Assembly (NCBI GenBank): GCA_902786615.1
Contig: CADADE010000017.1
Span: forward strand, 12,980 to 76,979
Reading direction: 5' to 3'
From: Oscillospiraceae bacterium
Lineage (GTDB): Bacteria; Bacillota_A; Clostridia; Oscillospirales; Oscillospiraceae
Length of the DNA: 64,000 bases
In this document: positions 26,178 through 33,427 of the stretch, piece after piece
How the letters are laid out: each line of letters starts with the position of its first letter
How positions within the stretch are numbered: the stretch's first letter is position 1
Program-made: the position numbers and the translations under genes
Notes under the pieces: generated by a model
What the model was told of the DNA's origin: nothing
Database searches by the model: none
What the model saw: the letters and a program-made list of their open reading frames with translations, nothing else

Positions 26178-26711
26178 GAAGAACAGGCGCAGCCGTTTCA
26201 CTATCAACACGACCCGCGACTCAACCCCTATGCCATGGAGGACATCGTTGAAGATGAGAATGCAGTCTACGGCTTCCGGCCTGTTGAAACGGGAAACCTG
26301 AAGCAGTATGCCGGCATAGCGTGGGATGATCCGGAGGAGGTCGGGAAAAAACGGGCCGAACGCATCGCCTATCACGACAGTTTTTCGGAACTGTATGATC
26401 TGGCAGGCAAGATGTTCGCACAGGGAGCCGAAATTGAAGAGATTGCGCGCGCCGTCAGCACACGCCGCAACGAGCTGCGTATCAAAAGTTATGAAGGAGA
26501 CCCGGATGGGCTTGCGAGAATGAAGGCACGCTACCTTGAGGAGTACGGCCGTGAAGAGGGCGCGTTGCCGGAAGAGCACTTTAAGTTAAGAGGTTCCTGG
26601 GAGTCCGTCCTGGAGGGCGCTTTGAGTGTCAACTCCGGCATGGATGCCTGCGTTGGGCTGTATGATGATTACTATGATCTCTATGTCCTCATGGGGCAGA
26701 TAGAGGATTAA
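26178..26711 (+). pseudogene. C-terminal domain fragment of an unknown accessory protein
   Basis: Open from just after the nucleotidase stop without a start codon until ATG 26235, and coding-like throughout: PFHYQHDPRLNPYAMEDIV, EIEEIARAVSTRRNELRIKS, SVNSGMDACVGLYDDYYDLY. Acidic, helical and apparently soluble. The missing N-terminus suggests it is the tail of a larger protein whose front has been lost. I cannot name the family. Confidence 0.45.
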
Positions 26712-26721
26712 CTGAACCAAT

Positions 26722-26770
26722 CAGGGGACGGTTCTGTGATTGACAGTTTCAATCGGAGAACCGTCCCCTG
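26722..26770. repeat. REP-like inverted repeat (GGGGACGGTTCT type)
   Basis: CAGGGGACGGTTCT is repeated exactly as its complement after 21 bp. This GGGGACGGTTCT/AGAACCGTCCCC palindrome is widespread as an end sequence of small transposase-associated repeats. Confidence 0.7.
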
Positions 26771-27120
26771 CACTATTTCCGGGAGTGTTGTATTCGGGAG
26801 GAAAGCGTGTTTCCCTTGAGGCTGAAGGTGTTGCAGTCGGAATAGATGATGATGCAGTCGTGCCGTTCCGGGAATTGATGTGTCCAGAAAGCAGGATATC
26901 ATCTTAACGATTACCCCTTTAATTTAACGATTCTCCCCAAATTATAACGAATACAGGTGTCAGTATAACGCGGACAAGCCCCTTTTTACCTGTTCTTCCC
27001 AATTTTGGCCCAAAAAAGACCGCAGATTTCTTCAACCTGCGATCTTGAAATGCATCACTTTTCATTTGACAAACCCTGAAACCCTTGATATTACAGCGTT
27101 TCAAAGGGCACGATTTAACG
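26771..27120. other. intergenic region with a decayed coding tail
   Basis: Around 26783-26910 a frame without start reads VLYSGGKRVSLEAEGVAVGI and then DDDAVVPFRELM before a stop. The remainder is AT-rich with no gene. It appears to be leftover flank of an older insertion. Confidence 0.35.
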
Positions 27121-27157
27121 AAACCCCTACCTGACACATTGTATCAAGTAGGGGTTT
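27121..27157. terminator. bidirectional terminator
   Basis: AAACCCCTAC and GTAGGGGTTT form a 10-bp perfect stem, placed just outside the element end. It probably was the terminator of the tRNA-Arg transcript before integration. Confidence 0.65.
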
Positions 27158-27163
27158 ATGCTA

Positions 27164-27209
27164 TGGTACGGCTGACGGGATTCGAACCCACGACCTCCAG
27201 AGTCGGAGT
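27164..27209 (-). repeat. left attachment site: displaced 3' half of tRNA-Arg
   Basis: Identical to 34899-34944. It covers the T-arm, acceptor and encoded CCA end and stops in the anticodon loop at GTCGGAGT, the probable crossover core. Confidence 0.9.
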
Positions 27210-27596
27210 TGCCGCAGATTCTTTTTACGGCCTCTCACGACTTGCGAAAAGTCTTGATTCCATGCGGTTTTGCGGCTCTGCACCTTTGACTGTCTCGGAT
27301 CACTTCTGAGGTTTTGGCGCACGCTTGTGCGCCAAATGTGCGCCAAGATCATAGACACGCACAGTTTCTCCTCCCGTCCCGCTCTGCTTTTGGCCTGCGC
27401 TACGTTTCCCGCTGTGGTGGTATCTCCGCATGGTCAAGTGGCAAACGCGCTCAGAAGGGCAGGAAATGGCCTTTAAAGACGTTGCCTTTTTCACAGCTGC
27501 CTGCTATACTGTTATCAGGCGTCGAGCTGATGGGTTCGGCAATGAGGGCCTGCTTAGCAGGCAGCTCCCCGGCCGGTTTAGGTTTGGCGGCAGAAA
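27210..27596. other. left terminal region of the satellite
   Basis: No gene supported. It contains TTGTGCGCCAAATGTGCGCC at 27325, also present at the right end (34799), plus an inverted GCGCC copy at 27314. These look like integrase arm-binding sites. The remaining sequence gives no convincing frame. Confidence 0.5.
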
Positions 27597-27632
27597 AAGA
27601 GAGGCTTTCCCAGATCGGGGAAGTCTCTCTTC
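27597..27632 (-). terminator. terminator of the leftward RHH/HTH operon
   Basis: AAGAGAG and CTTTCC pair with GGGGAAG and CTCTCTT. Read leftward the stem is followed by five T. Confidence 0.65.
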
Positions 27633-27696
27633 CTACTTTTGCTCATACCATTGCCGGCACCGATGATGGTATAGGTCTTCATTCGCGCACCCGCCG

Positions 27697-27891
27697 TCAG
27701 ATACAGATCTGCCGCGCAAAGTCCGCCTTCGTGACAAGCTTCATGGAGTTGAACTTGATCCGCCGCGCGGCTGTCGTGCGGTGCACGCCCATGAACCGTG
27801 CCACATCCGTCTGGTTGAGCATCCCCTTGTCGGGGAACATTTCGTTGAGCTGTGCCATTGTGTCGCGGAATCCTACTTTCTCACGGCTCAT
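27697..27891 (-). CDS. small HTH DNA-binding protein of the satellite
   Basis: 64 residues. KGMLNQTDVARFMGVHRTTAARRIKF is a helix-turn-helix of the type in phage regulators and excisionase-like proteins. It overlaps the ribbon-helix-helix gene by four bases, so the two are co-translated. It could direct excision or regulate the element; which is unknown. Confidence 0.65.
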   Translation of the reverse strand: MSREKVGFRDTMAQLNEMFPDKGMLNQTDVARFMGVHRTTAARRIKFNSMKLVTKADFARQICI

Positions 27892-28079
27892 AATCCGGCC
27901 TCCCGCTCCAGCGTTTCCGATATGGCCCGATTGATGAAGGCATTGACACTCTCGCCCCGGCTCTCCGCATGGGCTTTGATCCTGTCCTTCTGGCCCTTCG
28001 GCAGTGTAAGATTCACACGGTCGTAGTTGTCCTTCATGTACTTATTCACGGCCCGCTGCTGGGCTTTCGTTGTCGGCAT
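27888..28079 (-). CDS. ribbon-helix-helix (Arc/MetJ-type) regulator
   Basis: 63 residues: basic N-terminus, strand RVNLTLPKGQKDRIKAHAE and helix GESVNAFINRAISETLE, the classic RHH fold of phage and plasmid repressors. AGGAGG precedes its ATG. Its promoter (TTGCAC, 16 bp, TATAAT) lies next to palindromes TATCTGCGCAGATA, so it probably represses itself and the divergent genes at 28329. Confidence 0.8.
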   Translation of the reverse strand: MPTTKAQQRAVNKYMKDNYDRVNLTLPKGQKDRIKAHAESRGESVNAFINRAISETLEREAGL

Positions 28080-28130
28080 GGCTGCACACCTCCTGTTGTT
28101 CTGAGTATATCAGATTATACTGCAAATATC

Positions 28131-28220
28131 TATCTGTGCAAATATACAAAATACACATATCTGCGCAGATAGATTTGTGCATCATCCCATCTTGATATAT
28201 CTGCGCAGATAGATTATACT
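28131..28220. promoter_or_regulatory. divergent promoters with three operator palindromes
   Basis: TATCTGCGCAGATA is a perfect palindrome at 28158-28171 and 28198-28211, with a two-mismatch copy at 28131-28144. The rightward promoter is TTGATA (28192-28197), 17 bp, TATACT (28215-28220); the operator fills 14 of the 17 spacer bases. The third copy overlaps the -35 of the leftward RHH promoter. The neighbouring RHH protein is the obvious ligand. Confidence 0.75.
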
Positions 28221-28328
28221 GATACCAGAACGAGGGAGCCGGGGCACTTCCCGGAGGGCAGAATAGACGCAACGAGCGCAAGCGCCGGACTTCGCCCCGG
28301 CTCCAGAATAAAACAGGAGGTACACACC

Positions 28329-28607
28329 ATGAGCGAGAACGAACTGAATACCGTGGCTCACGATCTGCTGGCCGTCCGTGCCATGATCGAGGAGCTGCAA
28401 GCCGAAGCCGAGGCCCTGACCGACAAGCTCAAGGCCGCAATGGTAGACCGGGGACAGGAAGTCCTGACCGGGGACGGCTGGAAGGCAAGCTGGAAGAACG
28501 TCAACAGCAGCCGCTTCGACAGCAAGGCGTTCAAGGCCGACCACGCCGACCTGTACACCGAGTACAGCAAGCCGACCACCACCTGCCGCTTTCTTATCAG
28601 CGCATGA
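28329..28607 (+). CDS. Gp157-like small phage protein
   Basis: 92 residues: an N-terminal helix (LLAVRAMIEELQAEAEALTD, coiled-coil like), then GDGWKASWKNVNSSRFDSKA and FKADHADLYTEYSKPTTTCR. This matches small phage proteins related to siphovirus Gp157, proposed to act near replication or host resistance; the role is not established. It is transcribed from the operator-controlled promoter at 28192. AGGAGG precedes the ATG. Confidence 0.6.
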   Translation: MSENELNTVAHDLLAVRAMIEELQAEAEALTDKLKAAMVDRGQEVLTGDGWKASWKNVNSSRFDSKAFKADHADLYTEYSKPTTTCRFLISA

Positions 28608-28725
28608 AGAAGGGCCGCATATCCGACACGCCTACCAAAGCAAACGGATATACAGCCCAGAGGCCCGGAGGCCGAGGTCATTATAACCGGCCTCCCACAC
28701 AAAATCAAGATGGAGGTATTTTGTT

Positions 28726-28851
28726 ATGACTGACATTCTAAAGCAGATCGAGACGAGAGACAACGAGGGTATCATCACGGAGATCATCAAGGCACTGCCG
28801 GATGCACCATTCCCTGTGCTTGAGTTTGTTTACTGGTACTTAAGAAGTTGA
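28726..28851 (+). CDS. 41-residue small protein of the satellite
   Basis: Too short for usual gene calling but has TGGAGG nine bases before ATG 28726, and a terminator begins at its stop. The peptide starts MTDILKQIETRDNEGI and ends FPVLEFVYWYLRS; amphipathic, with an aromatic C-terminus. No family recognised. Confidence 0.5.
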   Translation: MTDILKQIETRDNEGIITEIIKALPDAPFPVLEFVYWYLRS

Positions 28852-28876
28852 GAGGCGGGAAACCGCCTCTTTTTTA
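28850..28876. terminator. terminator between convergent genes
   Basis: GAGAGGCGG-GAAA-CCGCCTCT followed by six T. It serves the rightward pair and lies immediately beyond the terS stop. Confidence 0.85.
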
Positions 28877-29326
28877 TGCCTCTGCCCCTCCGGTTCCAAT
28901 GAAGCGCACCACCACGGCCTTCTCCTCTGCGGTCTCCTGCGTCTTCGTGTCCGCCCGCAGCTTGGCGATCCGCGCCTCCTGCTCCTCACGGTCAAGCTGA
29001 TCCTTCGGCTGGAACAGTCCCAGGTGCTTGCCCAGCAGCTCCAGCGCGCGCAGCTTATCCTTGACGCTTACAGCCTCAGAAACGGTTCCAAAGGCAATAG
29101 CCGCGATCTCCTGCAGCACCATGTCCTGGGTGATCTCCGTCCTGTCTTGCCTCTCCTGCATTCGCTCCTGGATGTACTGCGATACCTCAACATTTCTCAA
29201 CAAGCGCCCACCTGCTGTCGCCGCTGTCTCGTCGCGCTTGACCGACGGATAGGCAGCCCTGTAGGCCCTCGTTGCGTTCAGGTCGATCAAATATTCATCG
29301 GCAAAGCGCCGCTGCTTGTCGGTCAA
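28874..29326 (-). CDS. terS: phage terminase small subunit
   Basis: 150 residues: LTDKQRRFADEYL-like start (MTDKQRRFADEYLIDLNATR), RAYRAAYPS and AGGRLLRNVEVSQYIQERM, the Terminase_2 family DNA-recognition region; an Ala/Glu-rich tail follows. It would recognise pac/cos DNA for packaging. No large subunit follows in the element, so packaging would depend on a helper phage's TerL. It is the last gene of the leftward operon, as in PICIs. Confidence 0.88.
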   Translation of the reverse strand: MTDKQRRFADEYLIDLNATRAYRAAYPSVKRDETAATAGGRLLRNVEVSQYIQERMQERQDRTEITQDMVLQEIAAIAFGTVSEAVSVKDKLRALELLGKHLGLFQPKDQLDREEQEARIAKLRADTKTQETAEEKAVVVRFIGTGGAEA

Positions 29327-29338
29327 TCTCGCCCCTCC

Positions 29339-29557
29339 TCACACTTCGTATTTCCCCCACAGCACCCGGAACCACGCACATGCTTTGTAATCCCCGGCAC
29401 AGCGCCGCATAATATGGGCGTGCATGTCCTTCCCGTTCTGGAAGTGGCTGGTTATGGTGCTGCCTTGCGGAACCCCTTCACAAGTGAGCTTGCAGGTCTG
29501 GGGATTATCGTACATGTAGAAGGGGCACTTTATGTCCGCAGAGGTATAAGAAGCCAT
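29339..29557 (-). CDS. small Cys-rich (zinc-binding) phage-type protein
   Basis: 72 residues with six Cys: DIKCPFYMYDNPQTCKLTCEG at the start, then MRRCAGDYKACAWFRVLWG. The pairing suggests a zinc knuckle. Such proteins are frequent between resolvase and terminase genes in Clostridia phages; function unknown. Confidence 0.55.
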   Translation of the reverse strand: MASYTSADIKCPFYMYDNPQTCKLTCEGVPQGSTITSHFQNGKDMHAHIMRRCAGDYKACAWFRVLWGKYEV

Positions 29558-29561
29558 AGCC

Positions 29562-29885
29562 TTAATCCTTTCCTTGATAGAGCTGCATGAAGTCCTCCAG
29601 CCGGATCGTCACAAGCCACGGCTGCCGGTTCCGACGGTGAAACAGGGCGGGCATACCGTCCTTGAATCGCAGTGAATCCTTCACGGCTTGCTGCATGGCC
29701 TCCGGCACGTTCAGCCGCTCCACGCGCTTGCACTCGATATGTACCCCAGGTAGGCCCACCAGATCGGGGACTTCACCGAAGGACAGGGAACCCCCGCGCT
29801 CGATCTCATACCCGTATTCCCGGAGCCGCGCGGCAAGCTCCCGCTCACCGGCGGCGCCCTTTCGCTGTGAAGCTGCGCCCATCAA
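29562..29885 (-). CDS. Holliday-junction-resolvase-like PD-(D/E)xK endonuclease
   Basis: 107 residues: N-terminal RKGAAGERELAARLREYGY (helix with the conserved Glu), then VPDLVGLPGVHIECKRVERL with the Asp and E-x-K catalytic elements. Size and order match archaeal Hjc-type resolvases in phages. It probably resolves recombination intermediates before packaging. The start overlaps the upstream gene's stop by four bases. Confidence 0.75.
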   Translation of the reverse strand: MMGAASQRKGAAGERELAARLREYGYEIERGGSLSFGEVPDLVGLPGVHIECKRVERLNVPEAMQQAVKDSLRFKDGMPALFHRRNRQPWLVTIRLEDFMQLYQGKD

Positions 29886-30253
29886 ATCTTCCCTCCCCGC
29901 GTCACAGTGACGGCTTTATCGTCCCAGTATTCATCTGCTGATACCTTACGTGGGTTGTTCCCGTATTGGGAAATCCTCTCAGGAAGATTATTGTTTACGG
30001 CGTCGAATACGATCCCGTGCTCACGACACCATGCAAGCGCTTTGTTCAGCAGTACACCCTCGCGGCAAGTCCAAAGGATGACGCGATCACCGTTATGCTG
30101 CCGGCGCTTCAATTCGTTGATGATTGACCATTTGGGGTCTCCGATCTCAGGCCACTTTGAAACACAGAGGGTTCCGTCGAAATCAACGGCGATAATCTTA
30201 CCGGCAGATGCTCCTTTTGACTTACTTGGCGCGATCATCGGCAGCATTGGCAT
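29882..30253 (-). CDS. HAD-superfamily phosphatase of phage type
   Basis: 123 residues with KIIAVDFDGTLCVSKWP (motif I, DxDGT), ILWTCREG (motif II) and a C-terminal Asp pair in YWDDKAV. There is almost no cap domain. Phage HAD proteins like this are common next to replication genes; substrate unknown. Confidence 0.7.
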   Translation of the reverse strand: MPMLPMIAPSKSKGASAGKIIAVDFDGTLCVSKWPEIGDPKWSIINELKRRQHNGDRVILWTCREGVLLNKALAWCREHGIVFDAVNNNLPERISQYGNNPRKVSADEYWDDKAVTVTRGGKI

Positions 30254-30453
30254 CGTCCCTTCTCCTTCCCGGCAAGCTGCCGCATCAGCTCCCGTTCCTC
30301 CAAATCCAGCTCATCCACACTCTTCGCATACCGCATCAGTTTCCGAGTCAGGCGCAGAAGTGCTGCCGCGTCCATTGGGCTGATTTCATCCAACTCCTTC
30401 ATGATCCTGTCAAGTGTACTCGGCCTGTTTCCCTTATGTCTCGCTTGGTTCAT
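30235..30453 (-). CDS. small basic hypothetical protein of the satellite
   Basis: 72 residues, rich in Lys/Arg, predicted helical (LDRIMKELDEISPMDAAALL), ending GRCQCCR. It overlaps both neighbours in the operon. No function recognised. Confidence 0.5.
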   Translation of the reverse strand: MNQARHKGNRPSTLDRIMKELDEISPMDAAALLRLTRKLMRYAKSVDELDLEERELMRQLAGKEKGRCQCCR

Positions 30454-31217
30454 GCCCTCAGCCTCCAGTTTTCCGGCGGAGCCATAACAGCAAAACCACG
30501 GCTGCGCTCATAAATGCGCCCGCCGATTGCCTCGTCAAGACCGGTTATGTTCTCAAGGTTTATCTCGCTTGAGATGATCGTCCGCAGGGCTGTGTTGTTG
30601 TACCGTGTGTTCAGAAGCTGAAAGGCAAGTCGTAGATCGGCGTCGCTGCTGCCGCCTTTGAGAAAATCGTCGATGTACAGCACAGGCACAGTCTGGAGCT
30701 TCTTAATACGCGCCTCGTACCATTCCCGTTCTGCGATCCCCGACTTAAGTGCGGTTGACTCGTCGCGCCACGGCATAAAGTAGACTTCGCCGCCCTGTTC
30801 CTCCATGAGCGCCGTACAGATCGCCGTGCAGATATGCGTCTTCCCGCTTCCAGTTTGCCCCGCGATGAAAAACCAGCCCGTCCTCATTCTGATGAAACGC
30901 TCTGCAGCTGTCTTTATCTTCTCCCGATGCGGTGTATTGGTAACGTAGTTGTCCAGCGTATAGCGCCGCGCCATGTCCTCCATCCCGGCCTTGCGGAGAG
31001 AACGCAAGGAACGTCGCTTCCTCATACAAGGACATTCGTACACGTGCAGCTCCAGAAGCGCGGGGCCTCTCTCTATGAGCTGCCCCGTGTTCCCGCAGCG
31101 TGAGCAATCCACCCCGCCGAGATCGTAGTCTGCAAGTGATTCACTCGACGTCGTACTTGATGTTGAAGCGCTTGCCTGCGCTGCTTTCAGGCTTTCCATG
31201 ATCTGCTGCTGATCCAT
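30450..31217 (-). CDS. DnaC/IstB-type helicase loader ATPase
   Basis: 255 residues: an N-terminal zinc-ribbon-like pair (CSRCGNTG and CPCM), then an AAA+ ATPase with Walker A GQTGSGKT, Walker B VLYIDDFLKG and a sensor/Arg-finger region GGRIYERSRGF. It loads the host DnaB helicase at an element's origin. It overlaps the initiator gene by 77 bases. Confidence 0.85.
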   Translation of the reverse strand: MDQQQIMESLKAAQASASTSSTTSSESLADYDLGGVDCSRCGNTGQLIERGPALLELHVYECPCMRKRRSLRSLRKAGMEDMARRYTLDNYVTNTPHREKIKTAAERFIRMRTGWFFIAGQTGSGKTHICTAICTALMEEQGGEVYFMPWRDESTALKSGIAEREWYEARIKKLQTVPVLYIDDFLKGGSSDADLRLAFQLLNTRYNNTALRTIISSEINLENITGLDEAIGGRIYERSRGFAVMAPPENWRLRA

Positions 31218-31776
31218 TGTTCTCTCCCCTCTCCCATGTCCTGACCGCGGCCCGCCAGTCTTTGATAGTCTTGCCCCGGCCCTGGCTCCAGCCGTTGGCC
31301 TCGTAGAAGTCTACGAAACGCTGAGCGTCCACGCCGTTCCGCCTCTCCAGACAATATGCCTTAACCTCCTCCACGCTGGGGGGAGTGAAGCGCGGAGCGC
31401 GCGGCGGCTTTGACGCCTTACTCTCTTTTATTTCGGTTCTATTCGGTTCGGTTCTGTTCGGTTCGGTTCTATTCGGTGCGACTGGTAACGACTCGTCACG
31501 ACTGGTGACGCTTGGTGCTTTCCGATTTGCCGCGATCCTTTGATTTCGGGCGCAGACCTCGGCATGATGAGTTAGGGCACTGTCAATGTCCCCTGTGAAA
31601 AGGGAAAGTACAATCTCCTCGCTCAGTTCCAGACCTTCCGTCGCTTCACCCGTAAGGAACAGGCGCGCCGCTGCTTTGAGCACTCGCCCCGCGTTCTCGT
31701 CGGGCAGCAGCAAGGCACTTTGGAGAGTTTTTCCATAGACTACAAAGCCGTCAGGTTTGCCTTCGCGTTTTCTCAT
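31141..31776 (-). CDS. replication initiator-like (replisome organiser) protein
   Basis: 211 residues. N-terminal domain (FVVYGKTLQSALLLPDENAG, FTGDIDSALTHHAEV) resembles phage replisome organisers of the DUF6291 type. The C-terminal part (PSVEEVKAYCLERRNGVDAQ, GWSQGRGKTIKDWRAAVRTW) resembles the DnaD-like tail. The linker holds NRTEPNRTEPNRTE, three copies encoded by 15-bp direct repeats. The origin often lies within or beside such genes. Confidence 0.65.
   Translation of the reverse strand: MRKREGKPDGFVVYGKTLQSALLLPDENAGRVLKAAARLFLTGEATEGLELSEEIVLSLFTGDIDSALTHHAEVCARNQRIAANRKAPSVTSRDESLPVAPNRTEPNRTEPNRTEIKESKASKPPRAPRFTPPSVEEVKAYCLERRNGVDAQRFVDFYEANGWSQGRGKTIKDWRAAVRTWERGENNGSAADHGKPESSAGKRFNIKYDVE
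31434..31478. repeat. 15-bp tandem repeat inside the replication gene
   Basis: Three near-identical units built on TTCGGTTCGGTTC encode Asn-Arg-Thr-Glu-Pro. In-gene iterons of this kind often mark replication origins in phages and satellites, or may be simple slippage repeats. Confidence 0.6.
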
Positions 31777-32168
31777 GGGCAGATCACCGCCCGCTCAATT
31801 GCATCAGCCGTCCGGTAAACCTCTGCCGCCCGTCGCCGCATAGAGGCGACGCACCGCGCCCGCTCTGCTTCGGTCTCTGCGAGGAAATACCCGTCCCGGT
31901 TGTTCACGCAGATACAAGCCCCGGCCTGCCGCTCAATCTGAATCCGACGGCGGATCAGCCGGCGGTCAAGGCCAGTGAGCGTTTCGAGTGAGCCGAGCGG
32001 GATAGCGTTTGCTTCACCATGTAGCAGCAGGGGAGTAATTACCCCTTGCGCCTCACATAGCCTTGTGATAGACTCAAAATCGGGCAGTTCGTTGAAGCCG
32101 TCAAGCCGCGTCTGCTCTCCGCCGTCTGGGTGCTGCAACACCTGGGCGGCTTTTTTCTCGATTTTCAT
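31773..32168 (-). CDS. phage-type winged-helix-like protein
   Basis: 131 residues, acting between the excisionase-like gene and the initiator. LGSLETLTGLDRRLIRRRIQ is a probable HTH; the C-terminal half is Arg-rich and helical. Four-base overlaps on both sides. Function not recognised. Confidence 0.5.
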   Translation of the reverse strand: MKIEKKAAQVLQHPDGGEQTRLDGFNELPDFESITRLCEAQGVITPLLLHGEANAIPLGSLETLTGLDRRLIRRRIQIERQAGACICVNNRDGYFLAETEAERARCVASMRRRAAEVYRTADAIERAVICP

Positions 32169-32398
32169 AGTTCTACCCTCCGAATCCGCGATATCTCTTC
32201 CGCTTGTAAGGACATGTTTCCACGCAGATAATCTTCCAATGTGTCCAGGTCCAGCAGGTACTTCGTGCCGATCCGTACACTCGGAAGCTGACCGCTTACC
32301 ACCAGTCGCCGGAGTGCGGTTTTTGTGAAAGCTGTTTCTGGATCTGTCTCACGTAAACACGCCGCGGCAGCGTCGATAGTTCGCATCCGTGGAAGCAT
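32165..32398 (-). CDS. excisionase-like MerR/Xis-type HTH protein
   Basis: 77 residues: AFTKTALRRLVVSGQLPSVR followed by IGTKYLLDLDTLEDYLRGN is the excisionase/MerR-like winged helix that binds DNA near att sites. It probably directs excision or acts as an AlpA-like activator. Confidence 0.7.
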   Translation of the reverse strand: MLPRMRTIDAAAACLRETDPETAFTKTALRRLVVSGQLPSVRIGTKYLLDLDTLEDYLRGNMSLQAEEISRIRRVEL

Positions 32399-32400
32399 AT

Positions 32401-32583
32401 TTATTGACCTCCTCCGGCTGCAAGCTCATCAATGAGCGTGCATACCCGAGCATACTCTTCCTCTGAAAATTCACGGCGAAGTCTCCTGCTGAATGTGCTG
32501 TCAGTGATTCCAAGCCTTTCAGCGAGCTGCCATAGCTTCACGCCCTTTTCTTTGGCTCGCTGCTTGATCTCAACATTTCTCAT
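32401..32583 (-). CDS. Cro-like HTH regulator
   Basis: 60 residues, almost entirely an HTH (EKGVKLWQLAERLGITDSTF, then SRRLRREFSEEEY). It is the first leftward gene, facing the repressor at 32723, matching the Cro/Str position of phages and satellites. Confidence 0.7.
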   Translation of the reverse strand: MRNVEIKQRAKEKGVKLWQLAERLGITDSTFSRRLRREFSEEEYARVCTLIDELAAGGGQ

Positions 32584-32722
32584 ACTTCACACCTCCAAAA
32601 TTGTTGTTGCAATCTATTGATTGCTATGATAAGATTGTAGCAGACAGCAGCAGCAACGTCAAGCAAATATGGCTACAGCGTCAAAAGAGCTGATTTTATT
32701 TGCTATCAAAAGGAGGTAAACC
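32584..32722. promoter_or_regulatory. divergent lysogeny-type control region
   Basis: 139 bp between the Cro-like gene and the repressor. A dyad GCAATC-TATT-GATTGC lies at 32609-32624, near TATGATAAGAT. It is the expected site for the element's genetic switch. Individual promoters are not certain. Confidence 0.5.
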
Positions 32723-33427
32723 ATGCCACGCAAACCGAACACTGCAAAAGACCATTATCATGATCCCTTTCCATGTGCTTTACGAGAGCTGGTAGACGCG
32801 CGGAACCTCACGCAGGAGCAGTTGACCGAGGTGCTGGGGGTAAAGTCGCGTCAGTCTGTTACCGGCTATCTGGATGGAAGCACAGCACCAACGGCAGAAA
32901 AGATTTCTGCTGTGGCAAGGTTTTTCGGGGTCTCGGCTGATTGGCTGCTGGGATTATCTGATGAAAAGAGTCCGAATGCCGATCTTCAAGCAGCGTGCTT
33001 ATATACTGGTCTCAACGGAGAAGTTGTCGAGCTTATAAAGCACTGTGCTTCTATACGCACTGTGTTGAACACGATGGGGAGAACTCAACGAGAAAACGCA
33101 AAACCTATAATTGACACCCCACTTTTCCAATTTGCATCATCTTTTTTGAAGATTGAAAAGGCAGCAGTATCTGCCGCGGCAACTGTATTGTCAGACGACC
33201 CAGAAGTGAAATACAGCCAAGCCAAATACAAAAAAGAGCAGTTAGAGCTCGCACTATTTCGATTCACAAGGGTATGTCAGAATATCCCGCAGATGGTTTA
33301 CCTGTCTGAAATGCTCATGGATGAAGTAAATGATTTGAGCAAGGAATATGATGATAAGCGCATCATGGCTTATATAGAGTCGCAGAGAGAAGCGGAGGCC
33401 CAGCATGGCGAACATCAAGAGGATTGA
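32723..33427 (+). CDS. XRE-family repressor of the satellite
   Basis: 234 residues: N-terminal HTH (LVDARNLTQEQLTEVLGVKS, VTGYLDGSTAPTAEKISAVA, ending DWLLGLSD). The remaining 160 residues are helical and lack the S24 autocleavage Ala-Gly and Ser/Lys motifs of CI repressors. Induction by RecA cleavage is thus unlikely and derepression by a helper protein, as for PICI Stl, is possible. AAAGGAGG precedes the ATG. It overlaps the integrase gene. Confidence 0.75.
   Translation: MPRKPNTAKDHYHDPFPCALRELVDARNLTQEQLTEVLGVKSRQSVTGYLDGSTAPTAEKISAVARFFGVSADWLLGLSDEKSPNADLQAACLYTGLNGEVVELIKHCASIRTVLNTMGRTQRENAKPIIDTPLFQFASSFLKIEKAAVSAAATVLSDDPEVKYSQAKYKKEQLELALFRFTRVCQNIPQMVYLSEMLMDEVNDLSKEYDDKRIMAYIESQREAEAQHGEHQED

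Noticed and set aside
31434..31478. CRISPR-like short repeats
   Set aside because: The units are contiguous 15-bp tandem repeats in a coding frame with no spacers.
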